A stretch of 50,790 nucleotides of DNA from Solobacterium sp. (GTDB lineage: Bacteria > Bacillota_I > Bacilli_A > Erysipelotrichales > Erysipelotrichaceae), in contig JAFUCL010000086.1 in NCBI GenBank assembly GCA_017459725.1, positions 1 to 50,790 of the forward strand, read 5' to 3'. Of the stretch, positions 40,959 to 49,511 are shown in pieces. Position 1 is the stretch's first letter. The number at the start of each line of letters is the position of its first letter. The notes under the pieces are model-generated. The model had not been told where the DNA came from. It saw only the letters and a list, made by a program, of their open reading frames with translations, and made no database searches. The translations under genes were made by a program, and so were the position numbers.

Positions 40959-41927
40959 ATGCCGCTGCATATTGTCAGAAATGATATCAGTCAGATGAAG
41001 GCGGATGCCATCGTCAATTCAGCCAATCCGTATCCGGTGATCGGCGGCGGAGCGGAATACAGTATCTATGAAGCTGCCGGAAAAGAGAAACTCCTCAAGG
41101 CAAGGGAAAGCATAGGAGCACTCCAGGAAGGTGAAGCAGCCTTTACACCTGCCTACGGCCTGAATGCCAAAGTTGTTATCCATACCGTTGCGCCGGTGTG
41201 GAAGGACGGTAAAAGCGGTGAAAAGGAACGTCTGGCCGCATGTTATGAAAATGCCCTGGCCATTGCCGAAGACCTGAAATGTGAAAGCATTGCCTTTCCG
41301 CTGCTTGCGGCAGGCACCAACGGTTTCCCGAAGGATACTGCATTGAATACAGCTATCAGCACCGTCTCTGCATATTTGCAGGAACATGATACGGAAGTCT
41401 GGCTGACCGTGTATGACCGGGAATCCTACCGGTTATCGGAAGAGCTGTACGGGGATGTACGCAGCTATATCAATGAGAACAGTGTCCTGATGACCATGTC
41501 CAGACCGCGCCCCAACCACATGTTCGATGCCATGCCCAGCGCTGCCGCAGGACCCATGCCAAAAGCGAAAAAGCCGATGGTGCTGCCCAAGAAGGAAGAT
41601 ACCTTCCAGCAGAAACTGCTGCAGCTGATCGATGAAAGCGGAGAAACGGATCCGGCCGTATACAGACGCGCCAACCTGGACAGAAAACTCTTTGCCAAAA
41701 TACGCAAGGATATCAACTACAAACCCTCACGGAAAACAGCAGCTGCCCTGGCTCTTGCCTTGCGCCTGAGTGAAAAGGATGCCGAGGATCTTTTGGCAAG
41801 GGCAGGTCTTGCACTTTCCCGCAGCATGACCTCAGATCTCATCCTGCGCTACTGCTTTGAGAACCATATATACAATATTCAGGAGGTCAATGCGATCCTG
41901 TTTGCATTCGATCAGGAAACACTGTAA
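40959..41927 (+). CDS. Macro-domain protein with C-terminal helical domain
   Basis: The 322-residue protein has an N-terminal macro domain (about 1-165). It shows the ADP-ribose-binding pattern: ADAIVNSANPYPVIGGGAE, the GEAAFTPAYGL loop, VIHTVAPVW and FPLLAAGTNGFP. Macro domains bind or hydrolyse ADP-ribose derivatives, including ADP-ribose-1''-phosphate. A linker with SRPRPNHMF follows. A helical domain (about 210-320) comes last, with KLLQLIDESGETDPAVYRRANLDRKLFAKI and ALALALRLSEKDAEDLLARAG; it resembles a DNA- or protein-binding Xre-like fold. AAAGGAAAGGGA precedes the ATG. A VWA gene follows 71 bases later. The pair is probably a functional unit. Confidence 0.88.
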   Translation: MPLHIVRNDISQMKADAIVNSANPYPVIGGGAEYSIYEAAGKEKLLKARESIGALQEGEAAFTPAYGLNAKVVIHTVAPVWKDGKSGEKERLAACYENALAIAEDLKCESIAFPLLAAGTNGFPKDTALNTAISTVSAYLQEHDTEVWLTVYDRESYRLSEELYGDVRSYINENSVLMTMSRPRPNHMFDAMPSAAAGPMPKAKKPMVLPKKEDTFQQKLLQLIDESGETDPAVYRRANLDRKLFAKIRKDINYKPSRKTAAALALALRLSEKDAEDLLARAGLALSRSMTSDLILRYCFENHIYNIQEVNAILFAFDQETL

Positions 41928-41998
41928 ATGTCGCTTCACAGGCGACCATTTCCCTTCCGGAAACCTGTATTCTGCAGGTGTAAGGGAGGAAATACAGT

Positions 41999-42658
41999 AT
42001 GAAAAAGAATCTGACAGAAATCGTCTTCATTATCGACCGCAGCGGTTCCATGGGAGGACTGGAGTCCGATACGATCGGCGGCTACAATTCATTCCTGGAA
42101 CGGCAGAAGAAAGCAGAAGGAGAAGCGCTGGTATCTACGGTGCTCTTCAACAACCGCAGTGAAGTGCTCCATGACCGGGTAAATATAGCGGATGTGCAGC
42201 CGCTCGGTGAAAAGGACTATATGGCAGCCGGAACGACCGCACTGCTTGATGCGATCGGCGGCGCCGTGCACCACATCGGCAATATCCACAAGTATGCAAG
42301 AGATGAGGACAGACCGGAACATACGGTATTTGTCATCATCACCGACGGTATGGAGAATGCCAGCCGCCTCTATGACTATGATCATGTGCAGAGCATGATC
42401 TCCCGCCAGCAGGAACGCTTCGGCTGGGAATTCCTGTTCCTGGGTGCCAATATCGACGCTGTGAAGGAAGCAGGACGCATCGGTATCTCAGCAGATCACG
42501 CTGTCCGTCATATTTCCGACAAAAAGGGAACCGAGCTGAATTACCGGGTGCTCGCTGATGCTGTTTCAGGCATACGGAGAGGCGCCGCAAGCCCCAGCGG
42601 AAGCTGGAAAAAGGAAATCGAGCGAGACTACAGAAACCGCGGAAAACAGCATAAATAA
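41999..42658 (+). CDS. VWA-domain protein
   Basis: The 219-residue protein is a von Willebrand factor A domain. Its MIDAS metal site shows as DRSGSMGG (residues 12-19), the conserved Thr in AAGTTALLDAI and ITDGMENAS. Such domains mediate metal-dependent protein contacts. A basic C-terminal tail follows (about 195-219). It has no signal peptide or membrane segment, so it is cytoplasmic. AAGGGAGGAAATA precedes the ATG. In Firmicutes, VWA proteins next to macro-domain proteins are seen in stress or phage-response-like contexts, but the role here is unproven. Confidence 0.88.
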   Translation: MKKNLTEIVFIIDRSGSMGGLESDTIGGYNSFLERQKKAEGEALVSTVLFNNRSEVLHDRVNIADVQPLGEKDYMAAGTTALLDAIGGAVHHIGNIHKYARDEDRPEHTVFVIITDGMENASRLYDYDHVQSMISRQQERFGWEFLFLGANIDAVKEAGRIGISADHAVRHISDKKGTELNYRVLADAVSGIRRGAASPSGSWKKEIERDYRNRGKQHK

Positions 42659-42767
42659 GCCTGATTCAGTACATGTATGCATGATTCGTGAATGTAAGGG
42701 GTTGCAGAAAAACTGCAATTGAAAACGGTTACTTCCGGATCTGCGCAAAAAAACTTTTGTTCAAAGC

Positions 42768-42795
42768 TTGATTCGATTCTGAGGGTGCCTATAAT
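42768..42795 (+). promoter_or_regulatory. Promoter of the 37-codon gene
   Basis: TTGATT (42768-42773), a 16-base spacer and a perfect TATAAT (42790-42795). Confidence 0.65.
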
Positions 42796-42802
42796 GACTG
42801 TT

Positions 42803-42880
42803 GTCCTCCGGTAAGCACCGGCAAGGACATACATACATTCCTGTCCGCTGACCGGAAAGCTAGCACCGGCAGAGGCACAG
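42803..42880 (+). other. Structured 5' leader of the 37-codon gene
   Basis: About 100 bases separate the promoter from the start codon. The first part (42803-42828) folds GTCC and CCGGT with ACCGG and GGAC. The second (about 42846-42871) pairs CTG and CCGG with CCGG and CAG around a ten-base loop. Neither is followed by a T run, so they are not terminators. I do not recognise a riboswitch class. Confidence 0.45.
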
Positions 42881-42905
42881 AACCAGAATTGGAGGTACTT
42901 TGAAT

Positions 42906-43019
42906 ATGAAGACATTTATCGAATTCGCATCTGCGCTGATTGAACCTTTCTATGATGAGAAGTGGGTTGAGGATCCTTTCGGAGGAAGAATCTTCTGGTC
43001 TGTAAAGAGCAGAGCATAA
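42906..43019 (+). CDS. Self-contained 37-residue peptide gene
   Basis: TTGGAGGTACTTTGAAT precedes the ATG at 42906. The peptide is MKTFIEFASALIEPFYDEK followed by WVEDPFGGRIFWSVKSRA. It is amphipathic, rich in aromatic residues and acidic in the middle, with no cysteine and no signal peptide. It has its own promoter (42768-42795), a structured leader and a strong terminator (43049-43082), so it appears to be an independent transcription unit. Downstream genes are a nitroreductase and an unrelated glycosidase-like gene with their own signals. No family is recognised. It is not a run of one amino acid, so a classical attenuator leader peptide is unlikely. Confidence 0.65.
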   Translation: MKTFIEFASALIEPFYDEKWVEDPFGGRIFWSVKSRA

Positions 43020-43048
43020 TACAGGTTAATCGTATTGTTCATGAAAGT

Positions 43049-43082
43049 ACCGGCGGATGTCAGTGACATCTTCCGGTTTTTT
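43049..43082 (+). terminator. Terminator of the 37-codon gene
   Basis: Nested stems ACCGG/CCGGT and GATGTCA/TGACATC are followed by six T. Confidence 0.85.
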
Positions 43083-43147
43083 CGTTTTATGTTATAGTAT
43101 TTCAGGTAGTACATGCACGAAGGTTATTGTTCACAGGAGGGGACTGA

Positions 43148-43813
43148 ATGACAATCGAAGATGCAATGAAACAGCGCCACTCAGTGCGCAGCTACACGGA
43201 CCGTCCGGTTGAAGGAGAAGTCAAAGAACAGCTGGAAGAACTCGTTCAGCAGTGCAATGAGGAAGGAAACCTGCATATTCAGCTTGTGCTGGATGAGCCG
43301 AAGGCGTTTGACAGTACGCTTGCTCATTACGGAAGGTTTTCCGGGGTACGCAATTACTTTGTCCTGGTTGGTCCGAAGGATGAAAATCTGGAAGAAAGAT
43401 GCGGCTATTACGGGGAGAAGCTTGTGCTGGAGGCACAGAGGCTTGGTCTCAATACATGCTGGGTCGGACTGACGTACAAAAAGATTCCGGAAGTGTTCGC
43501 TGTGGAAAAGGATGAACGCTTTGTCATGGTGATTGCGGTCGGCTACGGCACGATGAAGGGGGCTGCCCACAAGAGCAAATCCATCGGTGAACTCTGCACG
43601 GCTCCGGCAGGAATGCCTGACTGGTTCCGGCGCGGCATGGAAGCGGTTCAGCTGGCACCCAGTGCTCTGAATCAGCAGAAGATGCACTTTTATCTGGAAG
43701 GCAGCAAAGTCACTGCCAAGGCCGGATTCGGACTGCTGACGAAGATTGATCTCGGCATTGCGAAGTATCACTTCGAAGCGGCTGCCGGAAAAGAACATTT
43801 TGACTGGGCATAA
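43148..43813 (+). CDS. Nitroreductase-family protein
   Basis: The 221-residue flavoprotein carries the nitroreductase start motif (HSVRSYTDRPVEGEV) for FMN binding. LVLEAQRLGLNTCWVGL and a C-terminal tandem half (GMEAVQLAPSALNQQKMHFYLEG) follow, typical of the larger nitroreductase-like proteins of anaerobes. It should reduce nitro or quinone compounds with NAD(P)H in the cytoplasm. CAGGAGGGGACTGA precedes the ATG. It is followed by a terminator, so it is likely monocistronic. Confidence 0.9.
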   Translation: MTIEDAMKQRHSVRSYTDRPVEGEVKEQLEELVQQCNEEGNLHIQLVLDEPKAFDSTLAHYGRFSGVRNYFVLVGPKDENLEERCGYYGEKLVLEAQRLGLNTCWVGLTYKKIPEVFAVEKDERFVMVIAVGYGTMKGAAHKSKSIGELCTAPAGMPDWFRRGMEAVQLAPSALNQQKMHFYLEGSKVTAKAGFGLLTKIDLGIAKYHFEAAAGKEHFDWA

Positions 43814-43834
43814 CCGGGTAATACCGGTTTTTTT
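43812..43834 (+). terminator. Rho-independent terminator after nitroreductase gene
   Basis: AACCGG pairs with CCGGTT and is followed by seven T. A TATAAT box (43836-43841) directly after it is a candidate -10 for the next gene. Confidence 0.8.
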
Positions 43835-43860
43835 GTATAATGAGGGTAACAGGAGGACTT

Positions 43861-45111
43861 ATGCTGAAAATTGCGGAAAACAGACAGTCATTTCTTAAGG
43901 ACGGAAAACCTTTCTTCTGGCTGGCGGATACCTGCTGGTCGGCATTTACAAACATAACAGACGAAGAATGGGACATTTATCTCCATATACGGAAGCAGCA
44001 GGGCTTCAATGTGCTGCAGATCAACATTCTGCCGCAGTGGGATGCCTCATACACGGATCTGCATTATTCACCGAAGAACAACAACAGCTGGTATGACCTG
44101 AACGATGCCTACTTTGAACACGCACGCAATATGTGTCTGCGCGCAAAGGAAGAGGGATTTGAACTGGCGCTGGTGCTTCTCTGGTGCAACTACATTCCGC
44201 ATACCTGGGCATCCGACCGCTTTGAAACAGACCTGATTCCGTATGATGCCATTGATAATTATGTGCGCAAAGTGCATGCGTCATTTACGGATCTTGAGCC
44301 GGTATACATCATTACCGGTGACACCGATTTCAATACCGAGCAGACCGTTTCCTACTATGTAAAGGGCGGCACCCTGCTGAAGGAACTCGCTCCGCACTGC
44401 CTGTATTCAGCGCATCTGAAGGGAAACTATACCGATCTGCCGAGAGGCCTGATCCAGCTGATGGATTTCTGCATGTACCAGAGCGGACACAATCCGGCGG
44501 ATGCGGACGCCCCGTACAGGCTTGCCCTGGATCTGCGCCAGCACCATCCGGACAGACCTGTCATCAACAGCGAACCGTGCTATGAGGAAATGGGACATTA
44601 CGGAGCCGGACGCTACGGCAGATTCACCAGACGCGACGTGCGCAGAGCCGTATGCACAAGCATACTTGCCGGAGCCTGTGCAGGAGTTACCTACGGCGCC
44701 CAGGGCATCTACAGCTGGCACAAGACACACAAGAAGACTAGACCCGGTCTTGGGGAAGCATTTGATGAACCGAAACCGTGGCAGCAGGCCGTTATGTTTG
44801 AAGGAGCCTGGGATGTCAGCTTCCTGAAGAACATCATGGAAGGCATGCAGGCGGGGAAACTGAAACCGAGACAGGATCTGCTGGTAAACAACACCAAGGA
44901 AATCAGAGTGGCTGAAACACCGTGCGGAATGCTTGTATATGTTCCGTACAATACGAATGTAAAGCTCAGAACATCACTTGCCGGAAAACATGTGCAGGCG
45001 GTCGGTCTTGCGGAACGCTATGTTGCCGAAATGCCGGTGCGTGAAGAGGACGGTGTATCCGTGATCGGTCTGCATCCGTTCCACGAAGATGCACTGCTCA
45101 TCATCCGGTAA
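43861..45111 (+). CDS. DUF4038/apiosidase-like TIM-barrel hydrolase
   Basis: The 416-residue protein resembles the DUF4038 family of glycoside-hydrolase-like TIM barrels. Visible signatures are KPFFWLADTCWSAF at the N-terminus, FNVLQINILPQWDA, a strand with YIITGDTDFN, and VINSEPCYEEMGHYG, whose Glu is a candidate catalytic residue. A C-terminal beta domain follows. No signal peptide is present, so it probably acts on imported glycans. ACAGGAGGACTT precedes the ATG at 43861; a longer reading from 43840 begins inside the promoter. The gene converges on the CocE-type gene. Confidence 0.82.
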   Translation: MLKIAENRQSFLKDGKPFFWLADTCWSAFTNITDEEWDIYLHIRKQQGFNVLQINILPQWDASYTDLHYSPKNNNSWYDLNDAYFEHARNMCLRAKEEGFELALVLLWCNYIPHTWASDRFETDLIPYDAIDNYVRKVHASFTDLEPVYIITGDTDFNTEQTVSYYVKGGTLLKELAPHCLYSAHLKGNYTDLPRGLIQLMDFCMYQSGHNPADADAPYRLALDLRQHHPDRPVINSEPCYEEMGHYGAGRYGRFTRRDVRRAVCTSILAGACAGVTYGAQGIYSWHKTHKKTRPGLGEAFDEPKPWQQAVMFEGAWDVSFLKNIMEGMQAGKLKPRQDLLVNNTKEIRVAETPCGMLVYVPYNTNVKLRTSLAGKHVQAVGLAERYVAEMPVREEDGVSVIGLHPFHEDALLIIR

Positions 45112-45112
45112 T

Positions 45113-45140
45113 AAAAAAACAGAGACCTTTCGGTCCCTGT
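45113..45140 (-). terminator. Terminator of the CocE-type gene
   Basis: ACAGAGACC and GGTCCCTGT pair with one mismatch around TTTC. The run of seven A on the left is the T tract for the minus strand. Confidence 0.65.
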
Positions 45141-45145
45141 CCGTG

Positions 45146-46807
45146 TTACAGAAGCGGCAGGATAATGCGGGAAGGTGCAGCGGGGGAAGCATATACCGAT
45201 TCCTCCGCTTTTTTCGTGTGTTCCTGTGTTGACCATACACCGGGATAATTGCTGTGTACGGCATACTGCGGGAAGTCGGAGGAACTGACATCCAGGCGCA
45301 GACGGCTGCCTTTCTTCAGCGTCCAGGCAAGCGGCCACATGCGCAGGGTGATCTCCGTCTTTTCACCGGGTGTATAGGTGAGGCGGCTGTCGGCATTGTT
45401 CCGGTAAGCCAGGGTCGTGATGGTGCCGCGCATGTTGACGGCGGTTCCGTCTTCGAATACTTCCATGAGTTTGGCTGTAAAGGAAGTATCTTCCGCATCG
45501 GAGGATACACAAAGGTGCACTTCGATGGGTCCGCAGACCTGCAGATCATTCTTAAGAGGATCCGACATCCAGGTCAGCACATCCTTACGCCAGCCGGGTT
45601 CAGGCTGTTTCAGGGAACCAATCTCATCCCAGCTTTTGAGCAGGGATTCAGCGCCATGGGAAAGCACGGGATTCTCCGGATCATATGTGTATGTGCGTAC
45701 GGTTTCACCATGGGCAGGTTCTGCACTGAGACTTGTTCCGCTCAGGTAATACGTGCATGTCTTGGTCTCCGGCAGCGGCCATGGAGCATTCAGCCAGCGG
45801 TCTTCACCGATCTGATAGAGCTGCACTTCACCTTCAGGCAGTTCATTTCTGCGCAGGATGCGGTCAAACCACTGTATCGGTGTACGCACACTGTCATCCT
45901 CCAGAAGGGTGATATCCTGGTGGGCAATGACCGGCTGGTAGCCGTGGTTCCATGGACCGATCTGCAGCACACTGTGTTTCTTTGCTTCTTCGGAGAGCAG
46001 ATCGAAGGTGGCGAGTGCACTGCCGAGATGATGATCATACCAGCCTTCACGGATGAAGACCGGGAACTTCACTTTGCCGGGAATATTGTACAGCTGATTC
46101 CAGAAACCCTGTTTCCAGTACGGATCGCTGCGGTCGGGTGATGATATCCAGCTGCGGTACCAGGCAAGCTCACCGCCCCACATGGCTTCATCCACATTGA
46201 TCTGCGGACGGTAGGCAGCGGATGTCATGTAGTCGGCATTCACAGGATGGCCGGCATTCTGCATCGCCCATGAGGTGAGGATATCCTGACGGAAGAGACC
46301 GTCTTTGTAGGCTGAGGTATGTCTGTCGCATCCGTAGACACCGAGAAACATTGTTTTTACTTTATCCGGGACGGCATCGGCCATGGCCCAGCCGGTCAGA
46401 GCAAGATAGGAATCACCCCAGTATCCCAGGGCGCCGAACCGGTCATCTTCCTGCAGAAACTGCATCAGGCGCAGACCGTCTCTGCGTTCATTGACATTCG
46501 GTTCCCACACACCTTCCGAACCGTTGGTTCCCCGGCACCACTGCAGGACAAAGCCGAAACCTCTGCGGCAGTATTCCTCTGCCCGTACGATCATCATCGC
46601 CTCCTGGCCGGCATAGCAGCTGCGCACGACGATGCAGGGAGCAGGGGAGGGCTCCTCCGGCAGCCAGATCTGTGTACGCAGGCCAACGCCTTCCTCATCC
46701 CTTAACATAAATTCTTCGTAACTTCCGACTTTGGACGTAACAGGCACACCGCACGAGGCAAACAGTGCTCTGCAGCGTTCTTCCGGACTCATCTGATTAT
46801 TTGTCAT
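45146..46807 (-). CDS. CocE/NonD-family hydrolase (S15-like)
   Basis: The 553-residue alpha/beta-hydrolase belongs to the X-Pro dipeptidyl-peptidase/cocaine-esterase-like family. The nucleophile Ser133 lies in GYWGDSYLALTGWA, the acid in REGWYDHHLG and the His in IGPWNHGYQP. The C-terminal jelly-roll domain with ITLRMWPLAWTLKKGSRLRLDVSSSDFPQYA is the family's usual ending. It hydrolyses esters or amides; the substrate is unknown. No signal peptide is present. ATG 46807 has TTGGAG upstream; the TTG four codons earlier overlaps that ribosome site and is rejected. Confidence 0.92.
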   Translation of the reverse strand: MTNNQMSPEERCRALFASCGVPVTSKVGSYEEFMLRDEEGVGLRTQIWLPEEPSPAPCIVVRSCYAGQEAMMIVRAEEYCRRGFGFVLQWCRGTNGSEGVWEPNVNERRDGLRLMQFLQEDDRFGALGYWGDSYLALTGWAMADAVPDKVKTMFLGVYGCDRHTSAYKDGLFRQDILTSWAMQNAGHPVNADYMTSAAYRPQINVDEAMWGGELAWYRSWISSPDRSDPYWKQGFWNQLYNIPGKVKFPVFIREGWYDHHLGSALATFDLLSEEAKKHSVLQIGPWNHGYQPVIAHQDITLLEDDSVRTPIQWFDRILRRNELPEGEVQLYQIGEDRWLNAPWPLPETKTCTYYLSGTSLSAEPAHGETVRTYTYDPENPVLSHGAESLLKSWDEIGSLKQPEPGWRKDVLTWMSDPLKNDLQVCGPIEVHLCVSSDAEDTSFTAKLMEVFEDGTAVNMRGTITTLAYRNNADSRLTYTPGEKTEITLRMWPLAWTLKKGSRLRLDVSSSDFPQYAVHSNYPGVWSTQEHTKKAEESVYASPAAPSRIILPLL

Positions 46808-47213
46808 GGTATTCTCCAATCTGTGCAGCTATCTGAATTATAACTCTATTACAGGCAGGAGAGCCCACAGTTTTACCTGTGTGGATGACAGCCGAAAAGC
46901 TTTGCTATAACCAAAAGACTTACTACTGATCTTAAGAACAGACTGAATAAACTTGCAGCTCAGCACCCGGATCTCTTGTAGTGCGAAGGATGAGAACATG
47001 GAATACGGCAGCATCTCTATATTATTCAGAAATCAGGCGTCTCAATCCGGTTGCTTGCACCATATAGTGAGGCGGACGAAAGGTGGCCAGTGAATATACT
47101 AAAAGCATAGTATAATCATCGGATTACAACAAGAAGAACTTGCTAAATCGCAAGATATATGATAAGATACCTGTATTGAAGGAAGACTTGCTTCTCGAAA
47201 AATGGAGATATCT
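46808..47213. other. Intergenic stretch with decayed sequence
   Basis: About 400 bases without an intact gene. A frame near 46920-46980 reads RLTTDLKNRLNKLAAQHPDL before a stop and looks like the end of a lost protein. A promoter-like TTGCTA (47140-47145), 17 bases and TAAGAT (47163-47168) probably serves the Xre gene. The stretch marks the start of a degraded zone. Confidence 0.45.
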
Positions 47214-47447
47214 ATGAGACATATCAGCTATAAACCCTTGTGGCACACACTTCTGGACAGAGACATGAAAAAGGAAGATCTCCGAATTGCGGCTGGATTG
47301 ACCACGAACATGATTGCTAATATGGGTAAGAACAAAGGTATCAGCATGGAAACGCTGGAGAAGATCTGTGATGCACTGAAATGCGAGATCACAGACGTTA
47401 TCGAATTGACAGATGAGCTTCCGGAGGCAAAGGAAGCGGAACAATAA
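47214..47447 (+). CDS. Small Xre-type HTH regulator
   Basis: This 77-residue protein is a compact Cro/C1-type HTH of the YozG kind. It reads WHTLLDRDMKKEDLRIAAGLTTNMIANMGKNKGISMETLEKICDALKCEITDVIEL, then an acidic tail. The start MRHISY at 47214 has GGAG nine bases before it; the ATG four codons earlier overlaps that site. It is followed 19 bases later by a broken AlbA/Schlafen-type gene. This layout is common in small defence or regulatory islands. Confidence 0.85.
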   Translation: MRHISYKPLWHTLLDRDMKKEDLRIAAGLTTNMIANMGKNKGISMETLEKICDALKCEITDVIELTDELPEAKEAEQ

Positions 47448-47466
47448 AACTGGAAGGTGGTATCCT

Positions 47467-48818
47467 ATGCCTGAACAGCAGAATATTGAATGGAAAGAAT
47501 CCTGGCGGGATGAATATCTGAAATGGATCTGCGGCTTTGCGAATGCGCAAGGCGGCAAGCTTTATATTGGCTGTGATGATAACGGCAATGTTGTTGGAAT
47601 CAATAATTCTAAGAAGCTTTTAGAGGACATACCGAATAAGGTTCGTGATGCCATGGGAATCATTGTAGGCGTTAATCTTCTGACGGAAGGCGGCTAAGAG
47701 TATATTGAAATCGATGTGCCGTCCTATCCGGTCGGGATCTCCTGCAAGGGCGTATATCATTATCGCAGCGGAAGCACAAAGCAGACCCTCACCGGTCCGG
47801 CGCTGGAAGCGTTCCTTCTCAGAAAGCATGGAGCGACCTGGGATAACTCTCCGATGCCGGCTTTTACAATGGATGATGTCGATGATAATGTTATTATGCA
47901 TTTAAGAAGCTTGCAGCTAAGAAGGGCCGCATTGATTCAAGCCTGCTGGACGAACCGAAGGAAGTCCTGTTAGACCGGCTGCATCTTATCAATGGAGACT
48001 ATCTGACCAATGCAGCTATGCTTCTTTTCAGCAAAGACCCGGAAAGGTATCAGCTCGGAGCATTTCTGAAGATCGGATATTTTGAAACGGATGCAGATCT
48101 TCTTTATCAGGATGAGGTTCATGGATCCCTTTTGGAGCAGGTGGACAAGGCAATTGAGCTGATTTATCTGAAGTATATGCGGGCAAAGATATCCTATGAA
48201 GGGATACAGAGGATCGAGCGGTACTTTGTGCCGGAGGCCGCACTTCGTGAGGCCTTGCTGAATGCTGTATGCCATAAACAGTACCAATCCGGAATCCCAA
48301 TCCAAATCAGCGTATATGAAGATAGGCTATATGTTGCCAATGTCGGAAGCCTTCCAGAGGACTGGACGCTTGAGAAACTGATGAAAAAGCATACTTCAAA
48401 GCCGTATAACCCGAATATTGCTTACGTCTTTTACCTGGCCGGATTCATTGAAAGCTGGGGACGCGGAGTTGAGAAGATCTGTAACGCTCTAAAAGCTGAC
48501 AATTTGCCGATGCCTGAATATATGGTTAATTCCGGAGATATCATGATCAAGTTTACGGGGCCGGAGGATCGTATAATCAGGGTGTCTGGCCAGTTATCAG
48601 AAAAGTTATCAGAAAAGTTATCAGATAAGCTTTCTGAAAAGGAACAGAAAACTTTTGAGTTGCTTTTAGAAGATCCAGGTTATACTTCACCGCAGATAGC
48701 GGAGAAACTGAATGTCAGCAGAGTCTCTGTAACAAAATACCTGAGGACTTTAAAAGAAAAGGGATTGATTGAAAGAATCGGTTCTGACCGTAAAGGATAT
48801 TGGCGAATCATAAAGTGA
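47467..48818 (+). pseudogene. AlbA_2/Schlafen-type ATP-binding protein, broken
   Basis: The gene encodes an N-terminal AlbA_2 domain (IEWKESWRDEYLKWICGFANAQGG, then LYIGCDDNGNVVGI). A C-terminal region with RYFVPEAALREALLNAVCHKQYQ, a GHKL-like ATP-binding part and a winged helix (QIAEKLNVSRVSVTKYLRTLKEKGLI) follow. Two lesions interrupt it: a TAA at 47695-47697 after 76 codons, with the frame continuing (EYIEIDVPSYPVGISCKG), and a frameshift near 47900. After the shift KKLAAKKGRIDSSLLDEP leads into the long last part. It once read through to 48818. Such proteins are linked to regulation or defence; this copy is probably non-functional. Confidence 0.85.
48593..48640 (+). repeat. Short tandem repeat encoding LSEK/LSDK units
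   Basis: About 3.5 copies of the 12-base unit TTATCAGAAAAG encode the LSEKLSEKLSDKLSEK linker between the ATP-binding part and the winged helix. Confidence 0.8.
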
Positions 48819-48993
48819 CATAGCATTCTCTGTTTGATTTTCGGTTTGTAATATTCATCGAAAACTGAATACTAAAGATGATGGAAGCGTCGGCGTTATT
48901 GTCAGCGCTTTCTCTTTTTCATAGGATGACCGGAATGACGGAGAACTGTCGCCAGTTCAATCATTTTTGCGTTAATGAACAGTATAAGGCATT

Positions 48994-49131
48994 ATGGAAA
49001 ACAAGATTAATGGAAGTGTCAGAGTATCCAGTATTGATCAGAATGAGGATTGTCAACTTATGGTCCTAAACAAGGTGAATACTCCGATGAAGAACATCTA
49101 TATAGATAAGTTCTCCGGCAAGGCAAACTAG
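48994..49131 (+). pseudogene. Serine recombinase N-terminal remnant
   Basis: The frame from 48994 reads NGSVRVSSIDQNEDCQLMVL and then KNIYIDKFSGKAN. This matches the resolvase N-terminal domain, whose catalytic Ser lies in VRVSS. It stops at TAG (49129-49131) after 45 codons, directly where TnpB sequence begins. The remaining recombinase domains are absent. Confidence 0.7.
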
Positions 49132-49317
49132 TATGGCTGTAAAGTCATCAAAGTTCCAAGATATTATGCAAGCAGTCAGACATGTCAACCCTGCGGTAAA
49201 AGATCCAACTGTCAGTCGATGGGAATGTCCCAGTGTCACATCGTGCATGACAGAGATTGCAATGCGTGCATAAATATTCTGAACAAAGGATTAGAGATTC
49301 TTCGCACAGTTGCTTGA
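49132..49317 (+). pseudogene. TnpB (IS200/IS605-type) C-terminal remnant
   Basis: In the same frame, after the TAG, comes YGCKVIKVPRYYASSQTCQPCG, then HDRDCNACINILNKG, ending at TGA 49315-49317. This is the RuvC III/zinc-finger end of TnpB, the RNA-guided nuclease of IS200/IS605 elements. The PSSQTC...CG motif is altered (ASSQTCQPCG) and the second zinc knuckle is degenerate. The N-terminal 300 residues are missing. Confidence 0.75.
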
Positions 49318-49460
49318 CCGGCATTCCAAATAGGGTAGGCACACCCGAATCTACGCTTGTGGAGACTATGTAAGACTGATGTTCTTCGGAACAAAGCAAC
49401 GGTCATTAAAGCAAGAATCCCAATACTTCAGCTGCGGAAGTGTCAAAGCAGATGTGAAAT
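49318..49460 (+). mobile_element. IS605-type right end, possible guide-RNA (omega RNA) relic
   Basis: The sequence after the TnpB stop resembles the conserved 3' end of IS605-type elements. It contains GGGTAGGCACACCCGAATCT, GTTCTTCGGAACAAAGC and a terminal GAATCCCAATACTTC stretch, ending near TGTCAAAG. In intact elements this segment yields the TnpB guide RNA. The final hairpin is mismatched here (CCCAATAC versus GCTGCGG), so it is probably dead. Confidence 0.5.
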
Positions 49461-49511
49461 GTATGCGGACACACAATAAGGTATAATGATTAAAAGCAGA
49501 GAGGTAAGCGT

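Noticed and set aside
42803..42880. Known riboswitch class before the 37-codon gene
   Set aside because: No conserved riboswitch core was recognised; listed only as a structured leader.
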